64,000 nt of DNA from Phycisphaerales bacterium (lineage in GTDB: Bacteria; Planctomycetota; Phycisphaerae; Phycisphaerales; UBA1924): NCBI GenBank assembly GCA_022843545.1, contig JALHNL010000006.1:1-64000 (forward strand), written 5' to 3'. The notes under the pieces were generated by a model. That model was not told where the DNA came from and ran no database searches. It saw nothing but the letters and a program-made list of their open reading frames with translations. Both the position numbers and the translations under genes were made by a program. This document shows positions 45,557 to 54,200 of the stretch, one piece after another. Numbering within the stretch: the first letter of the stretch is position 1; each line of letters opens with the position of its first letter.

Positions 45557-46723
45557 TTGATCGACCCCGAGAGCATCTCTGCCCTGCGTTCTGAACTCGC
45601 CACCAGCATCCAAGGCGATCGGCGGGTCCTTGACGAGCTTCGGGAGGATGTGCGTCCGCTGAAAGGGCAGACGCGGAAGATTCAGCCCCGGAGCACCACA
45701 GCAATCTCCCTCGTCGGGACCGACGGCGGCAACAACAAGATCGAGTTCGACCCGTTCATGGTGCAGCTGGTGCGGGTCGTGGACTCGAGCAACAACGAGT
45801 ACTGCCTGGAAGTGGTGACGCCGACGACTGATCGGATGGCGGTGAACGCCCGACACTTCGACGCTGCCGGCGCGCCCAAGACGGCGCTCGGCCAGATGCT
45901 CACCAAGCTGCTGCCCGCAGGCGAGCGGTCGATTTGGAACGTCACGTCGATGATCCCTAAGCCGCCACAGCCGGGCGCGAAGATTGAACCGATCTCGCCG
46001 AGCTGGGTACAGGTCTATCGGGAGCTGACCGAGTGGGCAGTGTTGTTGAAGCTCGTCAGCGAGCTTCAGTACGGATCGGACACGGTGATCATCGCGGACG
46101 GCAACCTCCGCAGCAAGGTGTTCCAGGGCGAGCTCTTCATCAAGTACAGGCAGCTTCTCAACGACGCGATTGAAGCGCAGAAGAAGAACAAGCGGAACAT
46201 CTATCTCGCGGGCGTTTCCAAGGGCAGCAAGGTGCTCCAGCGCTATCGCCTGGCAATGGGTATCGAAGGCGTCCTTCGGACGGACTATCCCGCCTATGTC
46301 GAAGTGCCGCGAGAACTGGAGGAGAAGTCCTACGTGTGGGGCGAGTACGCCCGCGGGGACGAGGAGGCCGGGAAGCTCGGGGGCGAGGCGAACAAGTTCG
46401 TCGGCGGGAAGATGTTCTTCGTGAAGTTCGGCTCACGGCCGCACGACCCGATCTGGCCGATCGACATCTTTATCCCGCAGGCCAAGGACGCGCCGACGGT
46501 GTTGGGCTACATGCTCGCGGATGCGATCGACGGCTTCCCGGTACCGTTCTATCCCCAGTGCCTGCAGCGTGCTCACGAGAACGCGGCGCTCGTTGATTTC
46601 GACATGACCATCTTGCAGGACGAGGTCGTCCGTTCGGTCAGGGGGATCCTCGCCGAGCACGCGGGTCGCCTGGATGAGATGTCCCTGCAGCCGAGCGACC
46701 CGGCTGCTGCCCGCTATCGCTAA
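45557..46723 (+). CDS. nurA: NurA-like nuclease
   Basis: I place the start at a TTG at 45557 with GGAG eight bases before it; upstream in-frame codons overlap the divergent gene. The protein has 388 residues. The NurA/RNase H-like fold is indicated by LVGTDGGNNKIEFDPF (D56), TVIIADGNLRSKVFQGELF (D181), IYLAGVSKGSKVL and a C-terminal GYMLADAIDGFPVPFYPQCL with the following His. These acidic and basic positions match the metal-binding sites of NurA 5'-3' nucleases. The HerA-like ATPase gene starts 17 bp later, the normal partner, forming a DNA-processing complex. Confidence 0.82.
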   Translation: MIDPESISALRSELATSIQGDRRVLDELREDVRPLKGQTRKIQPRSTTAISLVGTDGGNNKIEFDPFMVQLVRVVDSSNNEYCLEVVTPTTDRMAVNARHFDAAGAPKTALGQMLTKLLPAGERSIWNVTSMIPKPPQPGAKIEPISPSWVQVYRELTEWAVLLKLVSELQYGSDTVIIADGNLRSKVFQGELFIKYRQLLNDAIEAQKKNKRNIYLAGVSKGSKVLQRYRLAMGIEGVLRTDYPAYVEVPRELEEKSYVWGEYARGDEEAGKLGGEANKFVGGKMFFVKFGSRPHDPIWPIDIFIPQAKDAPTVLGYMLADAIDGFPVPFYPQCLQRAHENAALVDFDMTILQDEVVRSVRGILAEHAGRLDEMSLQPSDPAAARYR

Positions 46724-46740
46724 GACCCCGGAGGCCACCC

Positions 46741-48849
46741 TTGCAACTGTTCCCCAAAGACAAGACGATCGGCATCTTCCGTGGCTTCACCGAAGGCGGG
46801 CTGGAGTTTCACGCTGACCTGGCGCTGCCGTACCAGAGCAACTTTCAGAACATCCCGATGCACGGGCAGTTGGTTCTTGTGCAGCTAGAGACGCCCAATG
46901 AGGCGGTGCTCGGCCGGATCACGTCGCTGTCCTCCGACGGTCGCCTGACCGGTGCTGCTGGTGAGGATTTCAACATTCGCGCAATGCGAGAGTCACGCAA
47001 CGTACCTGAGCAGCTGCGCGAGGACTACCTGAAGTACCGCGTCGATATTCGGGTGCTCGGTGTGCTTCGAGTGAACGGAGACAAGAAGCTCACGTTCGTG
47101 GCGTCGCACCGCCGTCTGCCGCATGTCGGTAGCCCCGTTGCATTCGTCGACGATGTGATCCTGAAGGAGTTGCTCGGACACAACACCGACGGCGCGACCA
47201 TTGGGCACTACGCGATGGGCGAGTACGTGTTCACGGGTGGACGGACCGCCGTTGCCCCGGACGAGTGGGTGCAGCACCTGAGCCCAGAGCTGAACGTCCG
47301 CTTCCTGGCAAGCAGTCTCGTTTCTCGCCGCACTTTCGTGTTCGCCCGGGCCGGATTTGGCAAGTCGAACCTCAACAAGCTGCTTTTCTCGGAGCTGTAC
47401 CGCGCTGATCCGAAGGTGACCAAGCGGGGCGGCAAGCAGGTGCCCGTCGGCACGATCATTTTCGATCCCGACGGTGAGTACTTCTGGCCCGACGACAAGG
47501 ATCGGCCCGGATTCGCCGACGTCCCGCACCTGAAGGACCGGCTCGTCATCTTCACGTCTCGGAAGATCGAGAGCAAGTACTACATGTCGTTCGTGGCTGC
47601 CGGCGTCAAGCTGGACATCCGAACGCTCAGCGCCAGCGACGTGATCTCGCTCGCACTCTCTCCGGAAAAGCAGGACCAGCAGAACGTGGCCAAGCTGCGG
47701 TCCGTCCGCGGGCAGAACTGGTCCGATCTCGTCGACCTGATCTTCCAGGATGGCAACTCGGCGAGCGTCGACGAGGTGAAGCGGCTGCTCAATGCTCGCG
47801 ACATGAGCGATATGGAGGTATTCGCCGCCCGAGCCAACCTAACGCGCATCGTGAACATGCTCCACGATCCGGCGAGCCGCCTCATGGATGCCCTGCTGGC
47901 CGCACTCAAGGAGGGCAAGCTCTGCGTCGTTGACGTCTCCCAGCTTCGCGGCGGACCTTCGCTCGTTCTGAGTGGGCTGATTCTTCGACGGATTTTCGAC
48001 CGCAATCAGGAGGAGTTCACGAAAGAGTCACCGCAGAGCATCCCGACCATCGCTGTCGTCGAGGAGGCACAGTCTGTGCTCAACGACAAGGCCTCCGCCG
48101 CTCAGCCGTACATCGAATGGGTCAAGGAAGGCCGCAAGTACGACCTGGGTGCGATGCTGATCACACAGCAGCCCGGCAGCATCCCAGGCGAGATTCTGAG
48201 CCAGGGCGACAACTGGTTCATCTTCCACTTGCTGTCGGCCGCCGATCTCCGCTGCGTGAAGGGTGCCAATGCCCACTACAGCGACGACCTTCTGAGTTCG
48301 CTGTTGAACGAGCCCATTCCTGGGCACGGCGTGTTTTGGAGCAGCGTGGGGGGCCGCCCGTTCCCGATTCCGTTCCGGGCGATGCTCTTCGAGGGCCTCT
48401 ACAAGACCGTCGACCCGACATACTCAGCATCGGCGGTGGACACATTCGCCAGTCGGCTACGCGCAAAGCTGCTTGGCGAGGTTCAGCAGGCGGTCGCAGC
48501 AAGCGGCAACGTCGCGACCGCTGACTCATCCGGCGGTGACAGCGAAACTGATCGAAGCACCCAGGCCCCGGACTTCCTGACTCTGTCTCGCCAAGTTGCG
48601 CTCTCGAAAGTGCGAGCGGACGCCGACTTGGTGAAGTCACTTGAATCAGGAAACGCGACTTGGGGCGTGGTTTGGTACAAACTCAAGGATGCGCTTCCCG
48701 ACACCATCGAGGACCGTGATGAGCTGGCGAACCAGTTGGTTCCAGAGTTTCTGGACTGGCTATTCGGCAAGGGCGAGTGGCATACCGAGAAGCGCATGAC
48801 CAAGAAGGGAGAGCAGAAGCCATTTATTAAGAGGGGCAAGGGCGGCTAA
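46741..48849 (+). CDS. herA: HerA-like DNA translocase ATPase
   Basis: The 702-residue protein starts at a TTG preceded by GGAGG. An N-terminal HAS-barrel-like part (about 1-175) is followed by the HerA/FtsK ATPase core: Walker A ARAGFGKSN (202-210), TIIFDPDGEYFW, and Walker B TIAVVEEAQSVL, then the arginine-finger region. The C-terminal ~130 residues are an additional helical part ending in a Lys-rich tail (MTKKGEQKPFIKRGKGG). HerA hexamers pump DNA and stimulate NurA cutting. In bacteria such pairs are common in phage-defence loci. Its stop overlaps the convergent methyltransferase stop. Confidence 0.88.
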   Translation: MQLFPKDKTIGIFRGFTEGGLEFHADLALPYQSNFQNIPMHGQLVLVQLETPNEAVLGRITSLSSDGRLTGAAGEDFNIRAMRESRNVPEQLREDYLKYRVDIRVLGVLRVNGDKKLTFVASHRRLPHVGSPVAFVDDVILKELLGHNTDGATIGHYAMGEYVFTGGRTAVAPDEWVQHLSPELNVRFLASSLVSRRTFVFARAGFGKSNLNKLLFSELYRADPKVTKRGGKQVPVGTIIFDPDGEYFWPDDKDRPGFADVPHLKDRLVIFTSRKIESKYYMSFVAAGVKLDIRTLSASDVISLALSPEKQDQQNVAKLRSVRGQNWSDLVDLIFQDGNSASVDEVKRLLNARDMSDMEVFAARANLTRIVNMLHDPASRLMDALLAALKEGKLCVVDVSQLRGGPSLVLSGLILRRIFDRNQEEFTKESPQSIPTIAVVEEAQSVLNDKASAAQPYIEWVKEGRKYDLGAMLITQQPGSIPGEILSQGDNWFIFHLLSAADLRCVKGANAHYSDDLLSSLLNEPIPGHGVFWSSVGGRPFPIPFRAMLFEGLYKTVDPTYSASAVDTFASRLRAKLLGEVQQAVAASGNVATADSSGGDSETDRSTQAPDFLTLSRQVALSKVRADADLVKSLESGNATWGVVWYKLKDALPDTIEDRDELANQLVPEFLDWLFGKGEWHTEKRMTKKGEQKPFIKRGKGG

Positions 48850-50000
48850 TCCAGGACCGCATAGAAGTCGTGCTCCTCCTTCGGAGCGGGCCCGCCGTGC
48901 ACGAACTGCGTTGCCTGGCGACGGCCAGCGTTGGCATCGCCAGCTGACACCGCCGTCGTGAGACGCCACCCAGACGCCTTGAGCGAGTTCTTCAGCAGTT
49001 CCACCGGGTCCACGTCGCGGTCGGCGATGCCCCCGAACCGGATTACGAGCCTGGCATCCTCAGCAGCATTCGCTGCAACGCCCTTCCACACCTTTCGAAG
49101 ATCGTCAGCGAAGGCCTCAGCCGAGCCGTGGTCCAACTCTTGTTCAGGAGGCCTGTAGGCCACCGTGGCTGGCCCACCCAGGAACCAGTTCCGCAGCCAC
49201 TGGTCCGGGATGTACGTTCGCATGCCATAGTACGGTGGCGAGGTGATGGCCCAGCGGAATTTCCGCTTACCGAACACCCCCTCGGCGCGACTGTCGCCGA
49301 GAACAACGTGGGTCGCTGTTTGCTTCGGCCGCTCGGACAGATACCGCCGAGCGCGGATCTTCACAACCTCGACCACATCGACAACGGGCGGCTCGAGCCG
49401 ACGCTCTCGCCAAAATCGAACCGCATAGTCCGGCTTGGGCGCGAAGGTCCTCGGGCACTGATTGGACAGGTGGGATGCCGCCGACTTGGTACATGGACCG
49501 TGAAGCGCACCGAGTAGAATTGCACGCAGAAGCAGCCGTGAGTCGCTCGAACAATCGCGTAGAAGTTCCTTCCGGAGCCAACACACTTGACGAAGCACGG
49601 AGCTCTCGAACGCTCGTTCCCAGAACTCACCCTGGGGAACGCTCACCCGGGATGGCATGGCGTCCAAGATGCCCACGGCTACTCGAACAACATCGCTCAC
49701 TCGCGCGTCGGCGAGCTTCGCCTGCGTTAGGGCTACGGCGACAGGACTGCTGTCCACTCCGACGGAAGGCAAACCAAGCAGCCGCGCCGCGAAGTTTGTC
49801 GTGCCGCGTCCGCAGAACGGATCGACCACCCACTCACCTTTTTCGGCACGGCCGCGAAGCACTCGGAGCGGAAACTCCAAAGGAAACATCGTGTAGTAGG
49901 GGCAGATCGCGTTCAGCGCCCTGAGCGGCTCCTCGATGTGACGGGCGGCAGGCATCAGTTCACGGGTGCTCCAAACCGGGTGGACAGTGTAAGCAATCAC
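48846..50000 (-). CDS. DNA methyltransferase (N4-cytosine or N6-adenine type)
   Basis: I place the start at a GTG at 50000, just before VIAYTVHPVWSTRELM. Longer frames run into low-complexity sequence. The product of about 384 residues has motif I VVDPFCGRGTTNFAARLLG (near 60) and motif IV ITSPPYYGMRTYIPDQWL (near 255) with about 190 residues between. TSPPY is typical of N4-cytosine methyltransferases, although some adenine enzymes share it. It lies tail to tail with the HerA-like gene, overlapping by 4 bp. It is probably the self-marking enzyme of a second specificity or part of the same island. Confidence 0.82.
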   Translation of the reverse strand: MIAYTVHPVWSTRELMPAARHIEEPLRALNAICPYYTMFPLEFPLRVLRGRAEKGEWVVDPFCGRGTTNFAARLLGLPSVGVDSSPVAVALTQAKLADARVSDVVRVAVGILDAMPSRVSVPQGEFWERAFESSVLRQVCWLRKELLRDCSSDSRLLLRAILLGALHGPCTKSAASHLSNQCPRTFAPKPDYAVRFWRERRLEPPVVDVVEVVKIRARRYLSERPKQTATHVVLGDSRAEGVFGKRKFRWAITSPPYYGMRTYIPDQWLRNWFLGGPATVAYRPPEQELDHGSAEAFADDLRKVWKGVAANAAEDARLVIRFGGIADRDVDPVELLKNSLKASGWRLTTAVSAGDANAGRRQATQFVHGGPAPKEEHDFYAVLD

Positions 50001-50011
50001 AGGCCTCGGGA

Positions 50012-50360
50012 TCAGATCGAGAACGTTCCCGTTCCGCCACCGCTGGAACTCGACCCGCTCATGCTGTCCGAGTTGCTGCCGGACGGGGAGGACGCCCCGG
50101 ACATCGACCCCGAGGTCGAGAACGACGACGACCCGGTGGACTTGCTCCCGGACGATGATGCGGTGCTGGACGGCCCACTGCTCGATCCGGACATCGACCC
50201 CGATCCCGATCGGAAGCCGGAACCAATCCCCGAGCCAGACCCCGACGCGGATGTTGCGCCGCCCGACCCGGAACTCTGGGAGGGGTCGGGCACATCGTCG
50301 TCGAGCCAACGTCTGGCGGACCTGCCCTCACCCCCCTCACCCCCTCACCCCCACACCAGC
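50012..50360. repeat. Low-complexity tract (Gly/Ser or Asp/Pro codons) and short C-rich repeat
   Basis: On the minus strand the region reads as alternating Ser and Gly (GSGSGIGSGFRSGSGSMSG) from a GTG at 50293, with a stop at 50012. On the plus strand it reads as Asp/Pro repeats (DPDIDPDPDRKPEP). At 50327-50355 a CTCACCCC unit repeats three times. Which strand, if any, is translated cannot be decided. It lies directly upstream of the methyltransferase start. Confidence 0.5.
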
Positions 50361-50645
50361 GTACGGGGACGGGCGCGGACAGTCGCACGCGGCGGGCACC
50401 GGCGGAGGGCCAGCACGGAAGGCGAGCCGGCGGGCTCAATCGCCACCTGGGCTCAACGCTCGGACTTCGAACGGGCTGCCGGACTGCACGCCTCGGACGC
50501 AACCCACATGGGCAGGGCGACCAAGCCCGAGCTCAGATAGACGAATGGGACCGCCCTTACATTCCCGCACTCGCAAGTCTTCATTAAGATGGCATGGCAA
50601 CTCGTGACGGGGACCTCAGGCCCGCGAGCCTCGCCGGCCTACAGA
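50361..50645. other. Intergenic, no gene seen
   Basis: No frame with a recognisable domain or good ribosome site was seen between the low-complexity tract and the zinc-ribbon membrane protein gene. Confidence 0.4.
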
Positions 50646-51242
50646 TCAGCCAATAAGACTCCTAGCTACCAGGTATGCAATTGACATACCAATGCTCACC
50701 CAGAACCATCGATTAATACTTTGTAGTCGTTCTGTTCCAACTACCGCGTGGCGGAAGGCAAATGTAAAGTAAAGAACAGCCACTGGAACAGTCAGTCCAG
50801 CGACAACTACCAGTGTCCATGCGGGGATATGTGAAGAATTGAACCGTAGTGGCAAGGGCGCTCGAATCCTAGCCTCGAGCTCAGTGCGTCGTTCGACAGT
50901 AATCACGGATGCATTCAAATACAGCTCACGCCAAGCCGCGTCTCTCGCCAATAAATCTGACGAGCGGTCTCGAAGTTCCGCTAGCCATTGATCGTTTCGT
51001 AGTTCCAGAAGGCTGATGCAAACTACTGCCGCTATTGCCACGACAAGGGCGGCGATCCGAAGCGGCACTGCATCAAGAGTACCTGCAGCTACAACAAGCA
51101 CTTCAAGATGGGCTCCGCACTCGCTGCACCGGTCGCCAGAATCCGTCACGTCATACCCACACACCTGACACTGGCATGCTCGTCGCGTATGCAATGAAAG
51201 TGATGGATGATTGGGCCTCATTTGACAGCCTCGATGGATCAA
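50646..51242 (-). CDS. Zinc-ribbon membrane protein behind the second Rhs gene
   Basis: The 198-residue protein has a zinc ribbon near its N-terminus (CQVCGYDVTDSGDRCSECG, about 24-42), a form common in small planctomycete membrane proteins. Membrane helices are at about 61-80 (LRIAALVVAIAAVVCISLLE), 142-165 and 175-195. The start may be the first Met or the Met at residue 8. It begins 20 bp after the stop of the second Rhs gene on the same strand, so they are probably co-transcribed. That position would suit an immunity or assembly partner, but no family link supports this. Confidence 0.7.
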   Translation of the reverse strand: MIHRGCQMRPNHPSLSLHTRRACQCQVCGYDVTDSGDRCSECGAHLEVLVVAAGTLDAVPLRIAALVVAIAAVVCISLLELRNDQWLAELRDRSSDLLARDAAWRELYLNASVITVERRTELEARIRAPLPLRFNSSHIPAWTLVVVAGLTVPVAVLYFTFAFRHAVVGTERLQSINRWFWVSIGMSIAYLVARSLIG

Positions 51243-51262
51243 GACAACTCAGGCGCCGACTA

Positions 51263-54200
51263 TCAAGGAGTGCAAATATAGTCTGGATGGATGGGCGGAA
51301 CCTGGTACGGCTTGTCCGTAGGTTTTTGTGGGAACTGCTCTCGACAAAATGCGACGCAATCGCTATAGTTCCAGTCGGCCTGCCTCTTGCATCGTGCGAA
51401 ACGCTCCGCCGCTTCCTTCACGAGGCGTTTAGCCCTGTCTTTCCACCAGCTCGCGTCGGCGGCATCGATGTCTCGTTGATATTGATCCAGGCAAGCCGAA
51501 AACTGTCTATTATAGCCCCTGAAGCAGCAAAAGGCGCACTCGGCAAAGGTCTTTGCTTCCCGTGTACAATTGTCTACCCAAATTGGAGTGGGAAAGTCTC
51601 GGTCTCTGCGGCTTGGCGGAGTGATGCCCGGTCGGCTTGGCGTGGTGGGCGGACCGGGTGTCAAAGAGGGGATGCGGAATGGAAAGAGCTGAGAGAGCGG
51701 GACCACCGTTGAGATCGCGCTCATTGCGTCGAAATCGATGTGTGTAATCGGAAGTGACTTCACATACTCATACAACCCCATCCCATCGACATACCCCAGC
51801 GGATCGCGCCGGGTCCAGCGGCCGGTTTCGGAGTCGAGGACGCGGTTGCGGACGTGCCACATGGCGCGGGAGGGGATGATCACGATCGGGTCGGGGGCGG
51901 CGTTGGCGGTGAGGCCGCGCGACGCGAACTCCAGGCCCGGGTCGTACTCGTAGCCCGCGTAGCCGCGGCGGGAGTGGGTGCGCGACAAGAGGCCGCGGCC
52001 GGTGTTGCTCGCGTCGTCGCCCGCTGCGGCGAGGAAGGCGATGAGGTCATCGACCGTCACCTGCCCGTCGGGCGGCGTGAGTTGGTCTTGCCCGCCGCCG
52101 ATGCCCGTGACGTCGGCGAGCAAGTCGGGGGTGCCGTAGGCATTGACGAAGGCGATCGTGTCGTCGGCTGTGATCTGCCCGTCGGGCGCGTAGGTCGCGC
52201 CGCCGAGGCCGGTGACATCTGCCATCGACGTGCCCCAGGGCACGCCGTACGACGAATACCGCACATGATCCACCACCGCCGGCGGCGAGTCTTCGACGGC
52301 TTCCTTCACCGTCACCACCACATCCGCACGCCAGTTCTGCAGGTAGAAGAGGCGACCATCGAAAGCGTTGTCCGAGGCCCCTGCCCAGTTCGGCGTGCCA
52401 GGGCTCGGCGTGTCGGTCGTCTCGTCCGCGTCGCGCAGCACGACCTCGTCGATGTAACTCGACCCGCCCAGACCGTCAAGACCCGCCGCGTGGTTCACGA
52501 AGAGTTCCTTGGGCGTGGTGTCGCTCCCCGGATCATACGCCCAGCCGTTCACGGCCGTGGCCAGCACGCGGAAGGACGCGAGCTGCTGCCAGCGGTCGTT
52601 GTAGATGAACCAGAGCCAGTTGTCGTGGCCCGAGCCGGTCTCGGTGGTCGTGCCGTTCTGGTCCGCGTCGTGCAGCCAGCCGATGCGGAAGCCCAGGCCG
52701 TTGTAGCGGTACTTGGCGACCAGCGCGCCCCCGGACTTCTTCTTGACCTCGACCAGGCGGCCCCAGGCGTCGTAGGTGTACGTGAAGTGCTGCCCGTCGT
52801 CGGTCTGGTTCCCGGCCTTGTCGTAGGCGAGCGTGGCCTCGGGGGTGGTGGGGTTGACGCCGGGGGTGAGGTCGCGTTCGTTGAGCTCGTTGGCGGCGGA
52901 GAACTGCCCCTCGGCGTCCAGGACGGTGCCGGCGGCGCCGTCGTCCATCCAGCGCTTGAAGCGCAGCCAGTTGCCGGTCTGGGAGAGGCTGGTCCACTCT
53001 TCCTTGCGGGATTGGCCGCTGATGGTGGAGCCCGTGAGCGTGCCCTCCTGGGCCCCGGCGACACGGTCGAGCCCGTCGATGGTGTACTTGACGTCGCGGG
53101 CGCGGAGGACCGCGTCGTCGGTGGAGAGGATGTTGCTGGCGGCGTCGTAGGCCACGGTGGTGGAATAGTACGGCGTGCCGATGCTGCCGCCCGAGTGGAC
53201 GTTCCAGCGGCTGATCTTGACGCGGTCGTACTCGTCCAGCGCGTCGTAGACGGGGGTGGAGGCGTTGGTGTGCAGGCGCGAGACCATGTTGGCCTCGGGC
53301 AGGATGGTGCCGACCTTGGTGGCCAGGCCCAGGTACTCGTACTGGGCGAGGGTCTGCGAGGCCACGGGGTCGGTGACTTCGAAGACGCGCGAGAGCGAGC
53401 TGTTCACGCCGCCGGAGGTGCCGTAGCCGTAGTTGAGGGTCTGCACGGGGGACGACGCGGTGTTGTAGGTGATGGTCTGGACGGTGCGGCGGACGGCGGC
53501 GCGCTGGCCGGCGGTATTGGCGACGGCGTAGGTGTACGCGACGCGGACTTCGTCGTCGGAGCCGCTGGCGTTGATGGCGGAGTTGCGGTCCTGGACGATG
53601 GCGGAGACGTTGCCCCAGCCGTCGTACTCGTATTGGAGCTGGTCGAGGACCACAGTTGAAAGACCGACTGTGCCATACTGAGTGACTGTGCTCACCTGTC
53701 CACGGTCGGTATACGCGAGATCCACGTACTCGACGGCACCATTGATGCCGGTGCCGGGAGTGGCCGTGTCGCGGGTGCGGCGGCCGGCGGTGTCGTAGGT
53801 GTAGGTGTGCACCGTGCCGTTCTGGTCGGTGGTGGTCTTGAGCTCGCCCAGGAGGGTGTAGGTGTAGGTGACGGTGCGGTCGGCCGCGGCCTGGCTGGTG
53901 GACTGATGGGGGTAGATGACCGAAGCGAGCAGGTCGTTGGAGTTGAGCCCCGAGCCGGCCCCGGTGGCGACGCCGTAGGTGTACTCGGTGACCTGGTCGT
54001 CGTCGTTCATCGATCCGCTGCCGGCGATATTGACGGAGCCGTCGCCGTTGACATCGACCCACATCTTCTTGAGGCGCTGCTTGTCGTACTCGTAGCGGGT
54101 GTAGACCTTGTTGTCGCGGTTGGCAGCGCCGACAGAGCCGGTGTCGTTGCGGATGACGGCGGTGCGGCGGCGAGCGGCGTCGAACTGGGTGGTGGTCTTG

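Noticed and set aside
50327-50355. Triple CTCACCCC unit considered as CRISPR-like repeat
   Set aside because: The unit is under 10 bp with no unique spacers; it is a simple tandem repeat.
51854-53659. 601-codon plus-strand frame opposite the second Rhs gene
   Set aside because: It is Gly/Val/Arg repeat-like sequence mirroring YD repeats, with no start site or domain.
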